IMG/VR virus record: IMGVR_UViG_3300037725_000018
Coordinates: 124,001 to 188,000 of that record
Direction: 5' to 3' (one strand)
Source of the DNA: a virus
Length of the DNA stretch: 64,000 nucleotides
Shown: positions 40,475 through 47,524 of the stretch, piece after piece
How positions within the stretch are numbered: position 1 is the stretch's first letter
Layout: the number at the start of each line of letters is the position of its first letter
Position numbers and translations under genes: made by a program
Notes under the pieces: model-generated
The model's input: the letters and a program-made list of their open reading frames with translations, nothing else
Databases searched by the model: none
What the model was told of the DNA's origin: nothing

Positions 40475-40556
40475 TTATATTGAGACCGGGGCGAAAACCA
40501 TTTCATTTTTACCGGGGGTACCGATTATAGCAAGTTATTTTTACCCCCACCCCCCT
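40475..40556 (+). repeat. C-rich intergenic element, copy 2
   Basis: TATTGAGACCGGG, GAAAACCATTTCA, CAAGTT and a final ACCCCCACCCCCC, in the same order as 38193-38275. The rest of 40250-40788 has no credible gene; GTAGAATGTACA also occurs twice (about 40556 and 40587). Confidence 0.55.
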
Positions 40557-40788
40557 GTAGAATGTACACAGCCTTGTAGTAGATGGTAGAATGTACATGT
40601 GAATTCAAAAAGCCGTTTCAAAACGAAATGCAAAAGCTTCAATTCAAGACAAAGCACATGTAGTTTTTACCGTTTGCAGTTTTGGCATGGAATTTGCCTT
40701 CTGCGTCAAAACAAGACGTGTAGCTTTTACAAGGGAGGTGGGCGTTGGCATACAGTTTGCTTTAAAAAACCATAAACAGATAATTGGC

Positions 40789-40950
40789 ATGATTGTTGTT
40801 ATCGAAAGAAGAGAAGACATAAACGGCTCCAGCCTTAAATTTTTTGATTCTGAAATAAGGCTAAAAGTAGGCAGGGCAGTTGTTCGTAGGTGGTGCCCGT
40901 CTGGGTGGCCTTTACGATACAAAAGAGAGTACATCCGAAAGCATATTTGA
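40789..40950 (+). CDS. array mini-protein 21
   Basis: 53 residues from ATG 40789: MIVVIERREDINGSSLKF, RLKVGRAVVRRWCP and basic end RYKREYIRKHI. A longer frame from 40687 lacks family character at its start. Confidence 0.65.
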   Translation: MIVVIERREDINGSSLKFFDSEIRLKVGRAVVRRWCPSGWPLRYKREYIRKHI

Positions 40951-40969
40951 AAACCAGTTGAAAAAAGAT

Positions 40970-41143
40970 ATGATCGTTATCCTTGTTGAAGAGAAGGCCA
41001 ATTCTTTTAGCGTCGAAGACTTTGAAAAAGAAGTTGCAGTTATCCCAAGTGCAAAGGCGTACGTCTCTCTTTCGGTTCTTTCAAATGTTCAAGGGCTAAA
41101 GATGCGGAGGCGACATGTGGATAATGCCATTCGAAAGCTTTAA
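40970..41143 (+). CDS. array mini-protein 22
   Basis: 57 residues from ATG 40970: MIVILVEEKANSFSVEDF, EVAVIPSAKAYV (central strand with P) and helix MRRRHVDNAIRKL. Last gene of the first array block. Confidence 0.7.
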   Translation: MIVILVEEKANSFSVEDFEKEVAVIPSAKAYVSLSVLSNVQGLKMRRRHVDNAIRKL

Positions 41144-41216
41144 TAGAAGCCTCTGTCTTTTCTTCTAAGAAGTTTTTCATGTGTGCCCTTGCGGTGGGAT
41201 AGGCAAATAAAAAAAA

Positions 41217-41251
41217 CCCCACACAAGGCAAATTGGCGCCTCGCGTGGGGA
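41217..41251. terminator. hairpin with CCCCACACAAGGC repeat
   Basis: CCCCAC pairs with GTGGGG, and inner AGGC with GCCT. It lies between the array and the convergent 41278 gene and can serve both directions. Confidence 0.75.
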
Positions 41252-41277
41252 ATTGGGTGCCCGAATGTGGCCGACGT

Positions 41278-41553
41278 TTACAGATTCATCGCCATAGCCG
41301 AAGCCAAGTGCTTCAAGAAGTGATGGATATCTCCGTTTTTGAAATCAATCTTTCGAATGATCCTTTCAATCCGTTTCCTCTCTTGTCCCCGCGTCTGTTT
41401 GATCTGTTCAATCACATTTGAAGCTTGGATGTAGTTGACGGTTCCGTTTTCAGACTCGACGGTGTAAGTGCGGGTAGTGTCAACGTCTGCTTCCTTGAAG
41501 TACGTCGTGATGAAGTCGTTCATCGGCTTTTTGTTTTGTGAAAGAGTCTCCAT
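41278..41553 (-). CDS. 91-residue protein, unknown
   Basis: Start at ATG 41553; the longer frame would include the upstream hairpin. METLSQNKKPMNDFITTY, strand pair TYTVESENGTVNYIQASN, helix QIKQTRGQERKRIERIIRK. First of the minus-strand single-gene units. Function unknown. Confidence 0.6.
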   Translation of the reverse strand: METLSQNKKPMNDFITTYFKEADVDTTRTYTVESENGTVNYIQASNVIEQIKQTRGQERKRIERIIRKIDFKNGDIHHFLKHLASAMAMNL

Positions 41554-41580
41554 TGTCACGTCTAACAACACAATTAAAAA

Positions 41581-41620
41581 ACGAGCGCCCCCCAAGGATG
41601 TTCCCAAGGGAGGCGCTCGT
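41581..41620 (-). terminator. terminator hairpin
   Basis: ACGAGCGCCTCCC / GGG-GGCGCTCGT type stem after the 41628 gene. Close relative of the hairpin at 41949. Confidence 0.75.
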
Positions 41621-41627
41621 CTTGGTT

Positions 41628-41897
41628 TTACCAATCCCAACTGTCCCAATTGTTTTCGGTTTCAAAAACCACTTCTCCGTCTTCGACTCGCTGAATAATG
41701 TTTTTGTTATACAACGTGTACGTTCTCATTCGCCCGTCAGAATACTTCATGACAAGCGAGTGGTCGGAAGGAAGAGTCTTCGTCTCCCGGCCTTCATTTT
41801 TGGAAAAACGAAAGTAATGCTTTGCTTCTTCTTTCCGGTAAAACACATTCAAGTGTTCATCGGAGAGAACAAAAAACGGGGCTTCGTAATCAAACAT
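41628..41897 (-). CDS. 89-residue protein, unknown
   Basis: Start ATG 41897. MFDYEAPFFVLSDEHLNVFY, YFRFSKNEGRETK, SLVMKYSDGRMRTYTLYNKN and an acidic tryptophan end NNWDSWDW. Beta-rich. No family recognised. Confidence 0.6.
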   Translation of the reverse strand: MFDYEAPFFVLSDEHLNVFYRKEEAKHYFRFSKNEGRETKTLPSDHSLVMKYSDGRMRTYTLYNKNIIQRVEDGEVVFETENNWDSWDW

Positions 41898-41917
41898 GTT
41901 TCTGTTTGCTTTTATGA

Positions 41918-41944
41918 AGTTTCCTCTCTTTAAGCCAGTGCAAT
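41918..41944 (-). promoter_or_regulatory. GAGGAAAC leader motif
   Basis: TTGCACTGGCTTAAAGAGAG then GAAAC on the minus strand, about 21-47 bases before the 41897 start. Confidence 0.45.
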
Positions 41945-41948
41945 AAAC

Positions 41949-41984
41949 AAGCGCCCCCCAAGGGTGTTCCCAAGGAAGACGCTC
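41949..41984 (-). terminator. terminator-like hairpin (weaker)
   Basis: AAGCGCCCCCCAAGGGTG partly pairs with TTCCCAAGGAAGACGCT. Shares the word CGCCCCCCAAGG with 41581, so one is probably derived from the other. Confidence 0.55.
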
Positions 41985-42013
41985 GTTTTGGTTTTTCAAT
42001 TGCAACTTCCTTT

Positions 42014-42184
42014 TTACGAAGGAAGTGGAACTTCCGTCACGTTGGGTTCGCCATAGTTTTCTTCTAGCTCTTCAATCGAATCGTACCCGGCGTCGTCTAC
42101 GTAATACGCCAAAGCATCTTCTTTGCTTTCGGCGGCGTAGAGGCCCAACATGGTTCCGTTTGCGGAAATCTCAAATGCTTTCAT
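42014..42184 (-). CDS. 56-residue protein, unknown
   Basis: Start ATG 42184: MKAFEISANGTMLGLYAAES then a helix EDALAYYVDDAGYDSIEEL. The strand pair followed by an 'x-A-x-x-Y' helix resembles small phage proteins of the 42238 type. Unknown function. Confidence 0.55.
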   Translation of the reverse strand: MKAFEISANGTMLGLYAAESKEDALAYYVDDAGYDSIEELEENYGEPNVTEVPLPS

Positions 42185-42211
42185 GAGCTTCGGTGGTTTT
42201 TGTTTTCTTTC

Positions 42212-42232
42212 CCTGTGCAACCTTGTAAACCC
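42212..42232 (-). promoter_or_regulatory. TTGCACAGGGAAAG leader motif
   Basis: AAGGTTGCACAGGGAAAGAAA on the minus strand, about 28-48 bases before the 42184 start. Confidence 0.4.
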
Positions 42233-42237
42233 ACAGC

Positions 42238-42510
42238 CTACGAGTATGTTTCACGAACGCACGTGAACGTTTCTTCCGGCCACGGGGGACCGGAGATTTC
42301 CCGAAGCTGCCTTCCGTCTTCATCAATCTCAAAGACTTCCACATCTTCGAGCTTCGCCTCTTCCCACGGGAACAGGTTTAGCTCCATGTGGGCTTGATTT
42401 CGAGCGTTGTCTACCGCCTTTTGTGGACTTGCACTTGACCGGGCATAGACAAACCCGTATCGGCCCGAGTCCTTGCCAGTTGCAACTGCCGATGCTTCGT
42501 AGGTAGCCAT
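42238..42510 (-). CDS. 90-residue protein, unknown
   Basis: MATYEASAVATGKDSGRYGF, helix SPQKAVDNARNQAHME, strand EDVEVFEIDEDGRQLREISG. An alpha/beta unit reminiscent of DRBM or small ferredoxin-like folds, but not assignable. Confidence 0.6.
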   Translation of the reverse strand: MATYEASAVATGKDSGRYGFVYARSSASPQKAVDNARNQAHMELNLFPWEEAKLEDVEVFEIDEDGRQLREISGPPWPEETFTCVRETYS

Positions 42511-42530
42511 TTGTTTCTTTTGTCTTTGTG

Positions 42531-42556
42531 AACAGGTTCTCTTTTCTAAGCCACTA
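42531..42556 (-). promoter_or_regulatory. GAGAACC leader motif
   Basis: GTAGTGGCTTAGAAAAGAGA then ACCTGT on the minus strand, about 21-46 bases before the 42510 start. A (CAA)n run follows at 42556-42580. Confidence 0.4.
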
Positions 42557-42581
42557 CAACAACAACAACAACAACAAACAA

Positions 42582-42609
42582 AAGGGAAGGGGAACTGCTC
42601 CCCTTCCCG
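42582..42609 (-). terminator. terminator hairpin
   Basis: GGGAAGGGG pairs with CCCCTTCCC around a 7-base loop. Confidence 0.75.
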
Positions 42610-42646
42610 TGTGAAGATTTGTTTAACTAGTGAAACTTAGCTTCAG

Positions 42647-42841
42647 TTAAGAAGAAGACTTAGGGTAGATGATTTCCGAACCAACAGTTCGGGCGTCTTC
42701 GTCTTCGTAGCGGTAGAGAACTTCCGCGTCTTCCCCAAGACGCTTTGCGTGGTTTATAGCCTCTACCTCCGAAAGATAAAACGCGGTGTCCGGGCCGTAG
42801 TTTCCATCGGGGGAAACAAGGTATTCTTCTGAAATCGTCAT
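42647..42841 (-). CDS. 64-residue protein, unknown
   Basis: Start ATG 42841: MTISEEYLVSPDGNYGPDTA, helix SEVEAINHAKRLGED, then VLYRYEDEDARTVGSEIIYP. Function unknown. Confidence 0.55.
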   Translation of the reverse strand: MTISEEYLVSPDGNYGPDTAFYLSEVEAINHAKRLGEDAEVLYRYEDEDARTVGSEIIYPKSSS

Positions 42842-42894
42842 ATCGGTTTTTGTTGTTAACTGTCTGTCTTGAAGCTTTGAGTTTCCTGTTAACC

Positions 42895-43176
42895 TCACAC
42901 ACTTGCCCAATCGGGATCTTCCCCTTCACGGGTAATGTCTTCGGCAGAAAAGCTTCGGACCCGGTGAGGAAAGAAATACACCTTCATATTTTCCCCATCG
43001 ATAGAAGCGACGTATCCACCACTTCCTTCGGTGGCCTTGTCAAGTTGACGCCGCACCTCGTAGGATTGGGGAGTGTCGTCAAACTCGACGGTAATGGTTC
43101 CTTCTTCCTCAAGCTGGTGCCAGAACTCTTCAGTTGCCGGGTGCGGGTCTTCAACGTGAACGTGAATGTTATCCAT
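42895..43176 (-). CDS. 93-residue acidic protein, unknown
   Basis: MDNIHVHVEDPHPATEEFWH then ITVEFDDTPQSYEVRRQLD and GGYVASIDGENMKVYFFPHR. Beta-rich, no family recognised. The last minus-strand gene before an 820-base non-coding stretch. Confidence 0.6.
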   Translation of the reverse strand: MDNIHVHVEDPHPATEEFWHQLEEEGTITVEFDDTPQSYEVRRQLDKATEGSGGYVASIDGENMKVYFFPHRVRSFSAEDITREGEDPDWASV

Positions 43177-43995
43177 AGGGTTAAGTGTTTGGGATGTTGC
43201 GGATTGTCTGCCGAAAAATGCGTGTGCTTAAAAAGGTGTTGGAAGATGAAGTTCCGTGAAGCTTGTGTGAAGTGTGAATACTCTGTGAAGAGGGAACACT
43301 TTGTTGGTTTGAAGGTTTAAGTTAGTGCAGGGGGAGGAATATCTTTTTTTGCGTAAGTAGATTCTGTGAAGTGGAATGAATATTGCTTCGGTAGCAAATT
43401 CCATTCCAACCCTTCCGGCAGGTGTTCATTCAATATTGATTTATGTTTCCTGTAGAGACTCAAGTAAACTTATTTTAGCCCCCAACCCTCTTAGACGCCG
43501 TTGAACGGGCTTTGGGCTTTTATTTGAATATTGAATATTGAATATTGAACGCCAAGTGCCAACCAACCTGCCTTCAGCGGCTACAGACGTAGATTCTATG
43601 TTTCTCGCTCGGGGTTTGGTAAACTTATTTATTGTTGGAACGGGTTTTGCTACCGTAGACATACAATAACACATCAAATACTATGCCACACCCCAAGGCA
43701 CATAGATCGCCTCTAAGCGGTTTAAGTGTTTGTAGGTATGTGGGGCAAGGCCATGTGGCGAAATCCACGCACACACGCGCACGTGCGCCCGTGAGGCTTG
43801 TCTTGATGTTAGCGGTGCAACGCTGTCCCCGCGTCTTTTGACACACGCTCCCTTGTGAGCTTAGGGACCTAAGTATGAGAAAAGATGCGGGGACGCTTTT
43901 CACGTGTCCCCGTTGACAGACGCCGAAGTTTTTTGATACACATTTGCCGGGTGGGAACAAACTTATAGTTTCCCCCGTTTTAGCGCCAAAAAAAG
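43177..43995. other. 820-base non-coding region with iterons and switch-like inverted repeats
   Basis: No credible gene. Visible structure: three GAATATT iterons (about 43526-43548) plus related CAATATTGAT and GAATGAATATTGC; palindrome GCGCACGTGCGC near 43777; CTTAGG-GA-CCTAAG at about 43860; and three mutually complementary segments GTCCCCGC (about 43825), GCGGGGAC (about 43887) and GTCCCCGT (about 43905). A regulatory leader or replication/partition site is possible. Confidence 0.45.
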
Positions 43996-44169
43996 ATGAT
44001 CGTCGTTATAGACAAAAAAGAAAGAGAAGACTTCGCTGCAACCAAGTTTCACAAGTTCGTAAACGTCCCTCCGGGTATGAGAAAAGACGTGGGGTGTCTT
44101 CATAACTTAGAAGACGGGTCCGGGCACCTTCTTCGGTTTGCAAAAGTTTTAGTCAAGTCTTACTTGTGA
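43996..44169 (+). CDS. array mini-protein 23 (second block)
   Basis: 57 residues: MIVVIDKKEREDFAATKF, FVNVPPGMRKDV (strand with P) and end LLRFAKVLVKSYL. First gene after the 820-base non-coding region. Confidence 0.65.
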   Translation: MIVVIDKKEREDFAATKFHKFVNVPPGMRKDVGCLHNLEDGSGHLLRFAKVLVKSYL

Positions 44170-44243
44170 AAGAAAAAGCTGACGTGCGTGGTCCCCGTAT
44201 ACAATTTTTATTAGCCAATGCCAATGTCAATTTTTATCCGTTT

Positions 44244-44456
44244 ATGGTTGTTCTTATTGAAACAAAAACAGAAGACGAAGAGTTTTACAATTACGTGTCC
44301 GGGATGCGGGTTTTGGTTTTGGGGACTTTTGAAACGGTCCCTTTATATCGAATACCGGATTTTGAAATTTTTAAGGTAGCCAAAACTGAAGGCTTCTGTG
44401 TAAAGGAGAATGGTCGGCTCACAATTCTTCATCACGGAATAGCAAAAGTGAGGTAA
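44244..44456 (+). CDS. array mini-protein 24
   Basis: 70 residues from ATG 44244: MVVLIETKTEDEEFYNYV, LGTFETVPLYRIPDFEIFKV, AKTEGFCVKENGRLTIL. A clear paralogue of the next gene: both contain F-E-T-x-x-L-Y, A-K-x-E-G and E-x-G-R-L in order. Confidence 0.7.
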   Translation: MVVLIETKTEDEEFYNYVSGMRVLVLGTFETVPLYRIPDFEIFKVAKTEGFCVKENGRLTILHHGIAKVR

Positions 44457-44461
44457 AAAAG

Positions 44462-44665
44462 ATGGTTCTTGTTTTCGAAGACGAAACAGAAAAAGAAAGG
44501 TTTGACAAACAGGTGTCCGAAACGGGCGTGGGAGTGTTTGGCCTTTTTGAAACCCTTTCTTTGTATAAAGAAAAAGCATTTAAGGTTCTTCGGTTTGCCA
44601 AAAGAGAAGGGCTAATTACAAGAGAAGACGGGCGTCTCATTTTAGTTTACTATGGAGTAGAGTAA
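44462..44665 (+). CDS. array mini-protein 25
   Basis: 67 residues: MVLVFEDETEKERFDKQV, FGLFETLSLYKEKAFKVLRF, AKREGLITREDGRLILVYY. Direct tandem paralogue of 44244, evidence that the array grows by duplication. Confidence 0.75.
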   Translation: MVLVFEDETEKERFDKQVSETGVGVFGLFETLSLYKEKAFKVLRFAKREGLITREDGRLILVYYGVE

Positions 44666-44681
44666 AACGTAGGGAAAAAAG

Positions 44682-44906
44682 ATGGTTATTCTTGTTGAAA
44701 ACAAAAGAGAAAAAACCCCTTTGAAAAAAGCGTGTGGGGGAAGAGTTGAAGACGAATTTGAACTTTTAAAAGAGCGGATTCTGTTGCACGCGGGGCACTC
44801 GTCTCCGATGGATTTTCTAGTGTACATCAAAAAAAGGCTCCACTCTTGCCCAAGCACCGGAAGACTTACCTGCGACATAACGCCAATACGTAACAACAAA
44901 AAATAA
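44682..44906 (+). CDS. array mini-protein 26
   Basis: 74 residues: MVILVENKREKTPLKKA, ELLKERILLHAGHSSP and helix DFLVYIKKRLHSC. Unknown function. Confidence 0.65.
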   Translation: MVILVENKREKTPLKKACGGRVEDEFELLKERILLHAGHSSPMDFLVYIKKRLHSCPSTGRLTCDITPIRNNKK

Positions 44907-44915
44907 CAGACAGTT

Positions 44916-45113
44916 GTGGTTGTTATCATTGAAGACTCGAAACTTGTTTCAGAAATTCAAGACTACTTCTCCGTCTGTTTAGAGGAAAATCTTGATGTGT
45001 ATGAGCAGGTTTGGCTTTGCCGTGTGGATAGCAGCAAGCCGGAATATTTGCGTTTTATGAAAAAACGCGGATTTGACAGGATAGAAGAGAACAAAAGAAT
45101 GATTTTTAAGTAA
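44916..45113 (+). CDS. array mini-protein 27 (GTG start)
   Basis: 65 residues from GTG: V-V-V-I-I-E-D-S-K-L-V-S-E-I, YEQVWLCRVDSSKP and FMKKRGFDRIEENKRMIFK. It resembles 45358 near its end (G-F-x-x-x-E/R). Confidence 0.65.
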   Translation: MVVIIEDSKLVSEIQDYFSVCLEENLDVYEQVWLCRVDSSKPEYLRFMKKRGFDRIEENKRMIFK

Positions 45114-45165
45114 GCATACGCAAGGGAAAAATTAGCTCCTTCATCAAAACTGCGTAAAGTGTGCA

Positions 45166-45351
45166 ATGATTGTTTTCGTTGTTGAAAGCACAGAAGGCAA
45201 GTCCGCGTTTTTTGATTTGACAAACAAAAACCGGAAAAACTTTGGAAGCGGCGTAAGCGTGGTTTTCTCTCATAAGTACGTCGGCTCCGGAACGGCCCGA
45301 GAATGCGCTTTGAAAGTCAAACAAAAGATCAAAAAATCCAAGCAAAAGTAA
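45166..45351 (+). CDS. array mini-protein 28
   Basis: 61 residues: MIVFVVESTEGKSAFFDL, GVSVVFSHKYVGSG and terminal helix RECALKVKQKIKKSKQK. Confidence 0.7.
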   Translation: MIVFVVESTEGKSAFFDLTNKNRKNFGSGVSVVFSHKYVGSGTARECALKVKQKIKKSKQK

Positions 45352-45357
45352 TGAGCC

Positions 45358-45543
45358 GTGGTTATCCTAATAGAAAGCAAAAAAGAGGAAAAAGAGCTTA
45401 ATAACTTAGTGAGGAGTTCTGGTTTTGAACTTGACTTTCTTGAAAGACTTCCTGCCTTTTGGCACGTGCCGGAACTTTTGCTGCGTGACCTGAAAACGGT
45501 AGGTTTTAAAACAGAACAAAGGCGATTAAAATTTAATCGGTAG
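45358..45543 (+). CDS. array mini-protein 29 (GTG start)
   Basis: 61 residues from GTG: V-V-I-L-I-E-S-K-K-E-E-K-E-L, FLERLPAFWHVPELLLRDLK and end RRLKFNR. Confidence 0.65.
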   Translation: MVILIESKKEEKELNNLVRSSGFELDFLERLPAFWHVPELLLRDLKTVGFKTEQRRLKFNR

Positions 45544-45558
45544 TAACCGAATCAGCTA

Positions 45559-45753
45559 ATGATTGTCATTTTGAAAAACATACAGGAGGGCAGGCATTTA
45601 GAAAATGTTAAGGGGGTGGGTCCCAAAAGAGAAGAGGTCGTATACGAATATAGATATGGGCCACGCCTGCGGGTTCAAATCCTAAGAGATTGCAGAAAAG
45701 GGGCAAAAGAAGGTGGGGAGCGGCTGAAAATTCCGGGCCGAATACGTCAGTAA
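45559..45753 (+). CDS. array mini-protein 30
   Basis: 64 residues: MIVILKNIQEGRHLENV, EEVVYEYRYGPRLRV, helix ILRDCRKGAKEGGERLKIP. A clear paralogue of 45770 (both have K-R/K-E-x-x-x-Y, L-x-D-x-R-x-G, R-L-K-x-P). Confidence 0.7.
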   Translation: MIVILKNIQEGRHLENVKGVGPKREEVVYEYRYGPRLRVQILRDCRKGAKEGGERLKIPGRIRQ

Positions 45754-45769
45754 AAACAGATATGTAAAT

Positions 45770-45970
45770 ATGATCGTCATTGCAAATAACTTAAATGAAG
45801 ACCGTTGGATAGTGGGACACCCGAATATCGAAAGAAAAGAAATTGCCTACGTTTACGTGTGGACACGGGAAGAGAGGACCCGTCTTTTAAAAGACTTCAG
45901 GCGGGGGATAAAAAAGAGTGGCAAAAGGCTAAAAATGCCCGATCACATGGAAACAAGTAAAAAATGGTAA
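45770..45970 (+). CDS. array mini-protein 31
   Basis: 66 residues: MIVIANNLNEDRWIVG, RKEIAYVYVWTREERTRLLK, DFRRGIKKSGKRLKMP. Tandem paralogue of 45559. Confidence 0.7.
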   Translation: MIVIANNLNEDRWIVGHPNIERKEIAYVYVWTREERTRLLKDFRRGIKKSGKRLKMPDHMETSKKW

Positions 45971-45981
45971 AAACGCTTCCC

Positions 45982-46173
45982 ATGATATTCATCTTCAAAG
46001 AGTTTGAGTACTCAAACAACATTGACTTCTTTAAAGAGACGATTATTTCAAGCGACGGGTTGGTAAAGTCCGGTTCTGTCGTTGCCGATTCTCCCGGAAC
46101 AATCCCTCTAACAAAGAGTTCATACAAAAAAATCAAAGAATACGTCAAAACCCGGTTGTCAAACAAACAGTGA
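45982..46173 (+). CDS. array mini-protein 32
   Basis: 63 residues from ATG 45982 (MIFIFKEFEYSNNIDFF); an upstream ATG at 45964 would overlap the previous gene. VVADSPGTIPLTKSSY then terminal helix KKIKEYVKTRLSNKQ. The stop overlaps the next GTG. Confidence 0.65.
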   Translation: MIFIFKEFEYSNNIDFFKETIISSDGLVKSGSVVADSPGTIPLTKSSYKKIKEYVKTRLSNKQ

Positions 46174-46355
46174 TCATCATCGAAGAAAACATGTTTGAAC
46201 AGAAGCTAACGTTTCCCATTCGGCTTGCCCCCGAAGAACGAGTAAGCCGAAAAGACGCTTTCTTAAACGGGTGTATCTCTGCGCTTACTTTGCATAACCC
46301 AAGTGAAGGCTGGACGAAAAGGCGGCTTTGTTTAATCACCGAACGTTACCAATAA
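46170..46355 (+). CDS. array mini-protein 33 (GTG start)
   Basis: 61 residues from GTG: V-I-I-I-E-E-N-M-F-E-Q-K, FPIRLAPEERVSRKDAF and end KRRLCLITERYQ. Overlaps the previous stop by 4 bases. Confidence 0.65.
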   Translation: MIIIEENMFEQKLTFPIRLAPEERVSRKDAFLNGCISALTLHNPSEGWTKRRLCLITERYQ

Positions 46356-46374
46356 CGAAACCCTTTGAAAAGAT

Positions 46375-46572
46375 ATGGTCGTTTGCTTTGAAAACGAAAA
46401 TGAACTTGTTTCCAATACAACGATTCTTTTCGGGCGCAAGTCCGTAAACGGAATCATTCTTGACCCTGAAGAAATTTGTATAGTCAAAAGACCGGATAAT
46501 ATCCATGCCCAAGTTGAAAAAAGCTTTTCGACCTGTCGCCTCACCTGTTTTGTAAAAAGTTCACGCACATAA
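46375..46572 (+). CDS. array mini-protein 34
   Basis: 65 residues: MVVCFENENELVSNTTI, SVNGIILDPEEICIVKRP (V-N-G turn then strand with P) and helix HAQVEKSFSTC. Confidence 0.65.
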   Translation: MVVCFENENELVSNTTILFGRKSVNGIILDPEEICIVKRPDNIHAQVEKSFSTCRLTCFVKSSRT

Positions 46573-46583
46573 AAACCGGACTC

Positions 46584-46784
46584 ATGGTTGTCTATTTTGA
46601 AAAAAGAACGGAGTTTCTAAACCATTCACAATTCACAAATCGATTTCGAACAACAATAACCGTTAACGGGCAGGTTCTTGTCAATTGCGAATATATCGTC
46701 TCGCCCAATAAAAAAGCGCCCCTTCAAATAAAAGAAAAGGACGTTCCTTTGTATCCGGGAACGCGCCTTGTTTTCGTTTTTTAA
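46584..46784 (+). CDS. array mini-protein 35
   Basis: 66 residues: MVVYFEKRTEFLNHSQF, TITVNGQVLVNCEYIVSP. Shares the V-N-G-x-x-L strand pair with members 3 and 6. Last gene of the second block. Confidence 0.7.
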   Translation: MVVYFEKRTEFLNHSQFTNRFRTTITVNGQVLVNCEYIVSPNKKAPLQIKEKDVPLYPGTRLVFVF

Positions 46785-46866
46785 ACGCTTGCCCAAAGCT
46801 TTGCAGAAGGCGCAAGACGGGTTTTCGGCTTTCGGTCTTTAAGGTACCCTTTACATACAGAGAAAA

Positions 46867-46904
46867 CCCCACACAAGGCGTCCATTTGCCTCATGTGGGG
46901 CCTC
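46867..46904. terminator. hairpin with CCCCACACAAGGC repeat
   Basis: CCCCAC pairs with GTGGGG; AGGC and GCC T inner pairs; followed by CCTCTTTTG. Lies between the array end and the convergent 46929 gene. Confidence 0.75.
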
Positions 46905-46928
46905 TTTTGTTTATGTGTTGGGGGGGGA

Positions 46929-47408
46929 TTACAAAAGCCTTCTTAGGGCTCGAAGAAGCGCCCCGCGAAAGTAGTTTCCGCTTTGCCGGGGGTCTCCGTC
47001 TCCGTAGGATCGGTACTTAACAAGCCCCCTACGCCGAAGTGCCCTCTTTGTTGCCGTTGGGTTTGCTGAAGTGACAAGCGGTTTGGTCGGGTCGTCTGCG
47101 TGAATGACGGTTGCGCGAATCACCTCCTTCATGGTTTCGGAAAGCTCTTCGGTGGACTGAAGGCGTGCAAGCTCGACCATTGACTTGCAATCCTCCGGGT
47201 CCCACATCCGATACCAACCGTCCGCTAAGTTGCGTGCAGGGTTAATGTCAAGAAACTCCGCAAGCCGATCAAGAGCCTCCTTGACCTCCTTTTCGCTTAT
47301 GTTAACACCATCGGCATTTAAAGCCATGTAAACGTCATGGGCGGTGAAGGCTTGCCCGTCCTCGTATTCGTTTTTCACCGTACTTGCAGTTTTCAAAATT
47401 ACGTCCAT
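46929..47408 (-). CDS. 159-residue protein, winged-helix-like
   Basis: FTAHDVYMALNADGVNISEKEVKEALDRLAEF has the helix-turn-helix rhythm of a winged-helix DNA-binding domain (residues 20-52). The C-terminus is basic (TKRALRRRGLVKYRSY, RGALLRALRRLL). Possibly a transcriptional regulator of the accessory block; that role is inference. Confidence 0.6.
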   Translation of the reverse strand: MDVILKTASTVKNEYEDGQAFTAHDVYMALNADGVNISEKEVKEALDRLAEFLDINPARNLADGWYRMWDPEDCKSMVELARLQSTEELSETMKEVIRATVIHADDPTKPLVTSANPTATKRALRRRGLVKYRSYGDGDPRQSGNYFRGALLRALRRLL

Positions 47409-47438
47409 CGTCTCTTTTGTTTGTTTGTTGGAAAGGAC

Positions 47439-47462
47439 TTCCCTCTCTGTTTCGTGTGCTTA
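47439..47462 (-). promoter_or_regulatory. GAGAGGGAAG leader motif
   Basis: TAAGCACACGAAACAGAGAG then GGAAG on the minus strand, about 30-55 bases before the 47408 start. Confidence 0.45.
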
Positions 47463-47471
47463 AAATAGAAA

Positions 47472-47495
47472 AGCCCGTGGACAGTTCCACGGGCC
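47472..47495 (-). terminator. terminator hairpin
   Basis: GCCCGTGG pairs with CCACGGGC around ACAGTT. Confidence 0.8.
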
Positions 47496-47524
47496 GTGTG
47501 AAGCGTTTGTTAACAAGTGATTTT

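Noticed and set aside
40395-40589. 64-codon plus-strand ORF
   Set aside because: It lies across the CCCCACACAAGGC repeat and the C-rich element and lacks family features.
36311-46784. Array considered as a CRISPR locus or an integron cassette array
   Set aside because: There are no regularly spaced identical DNA repeats and no attC-like sites; the similarity is at the protein-plan level.
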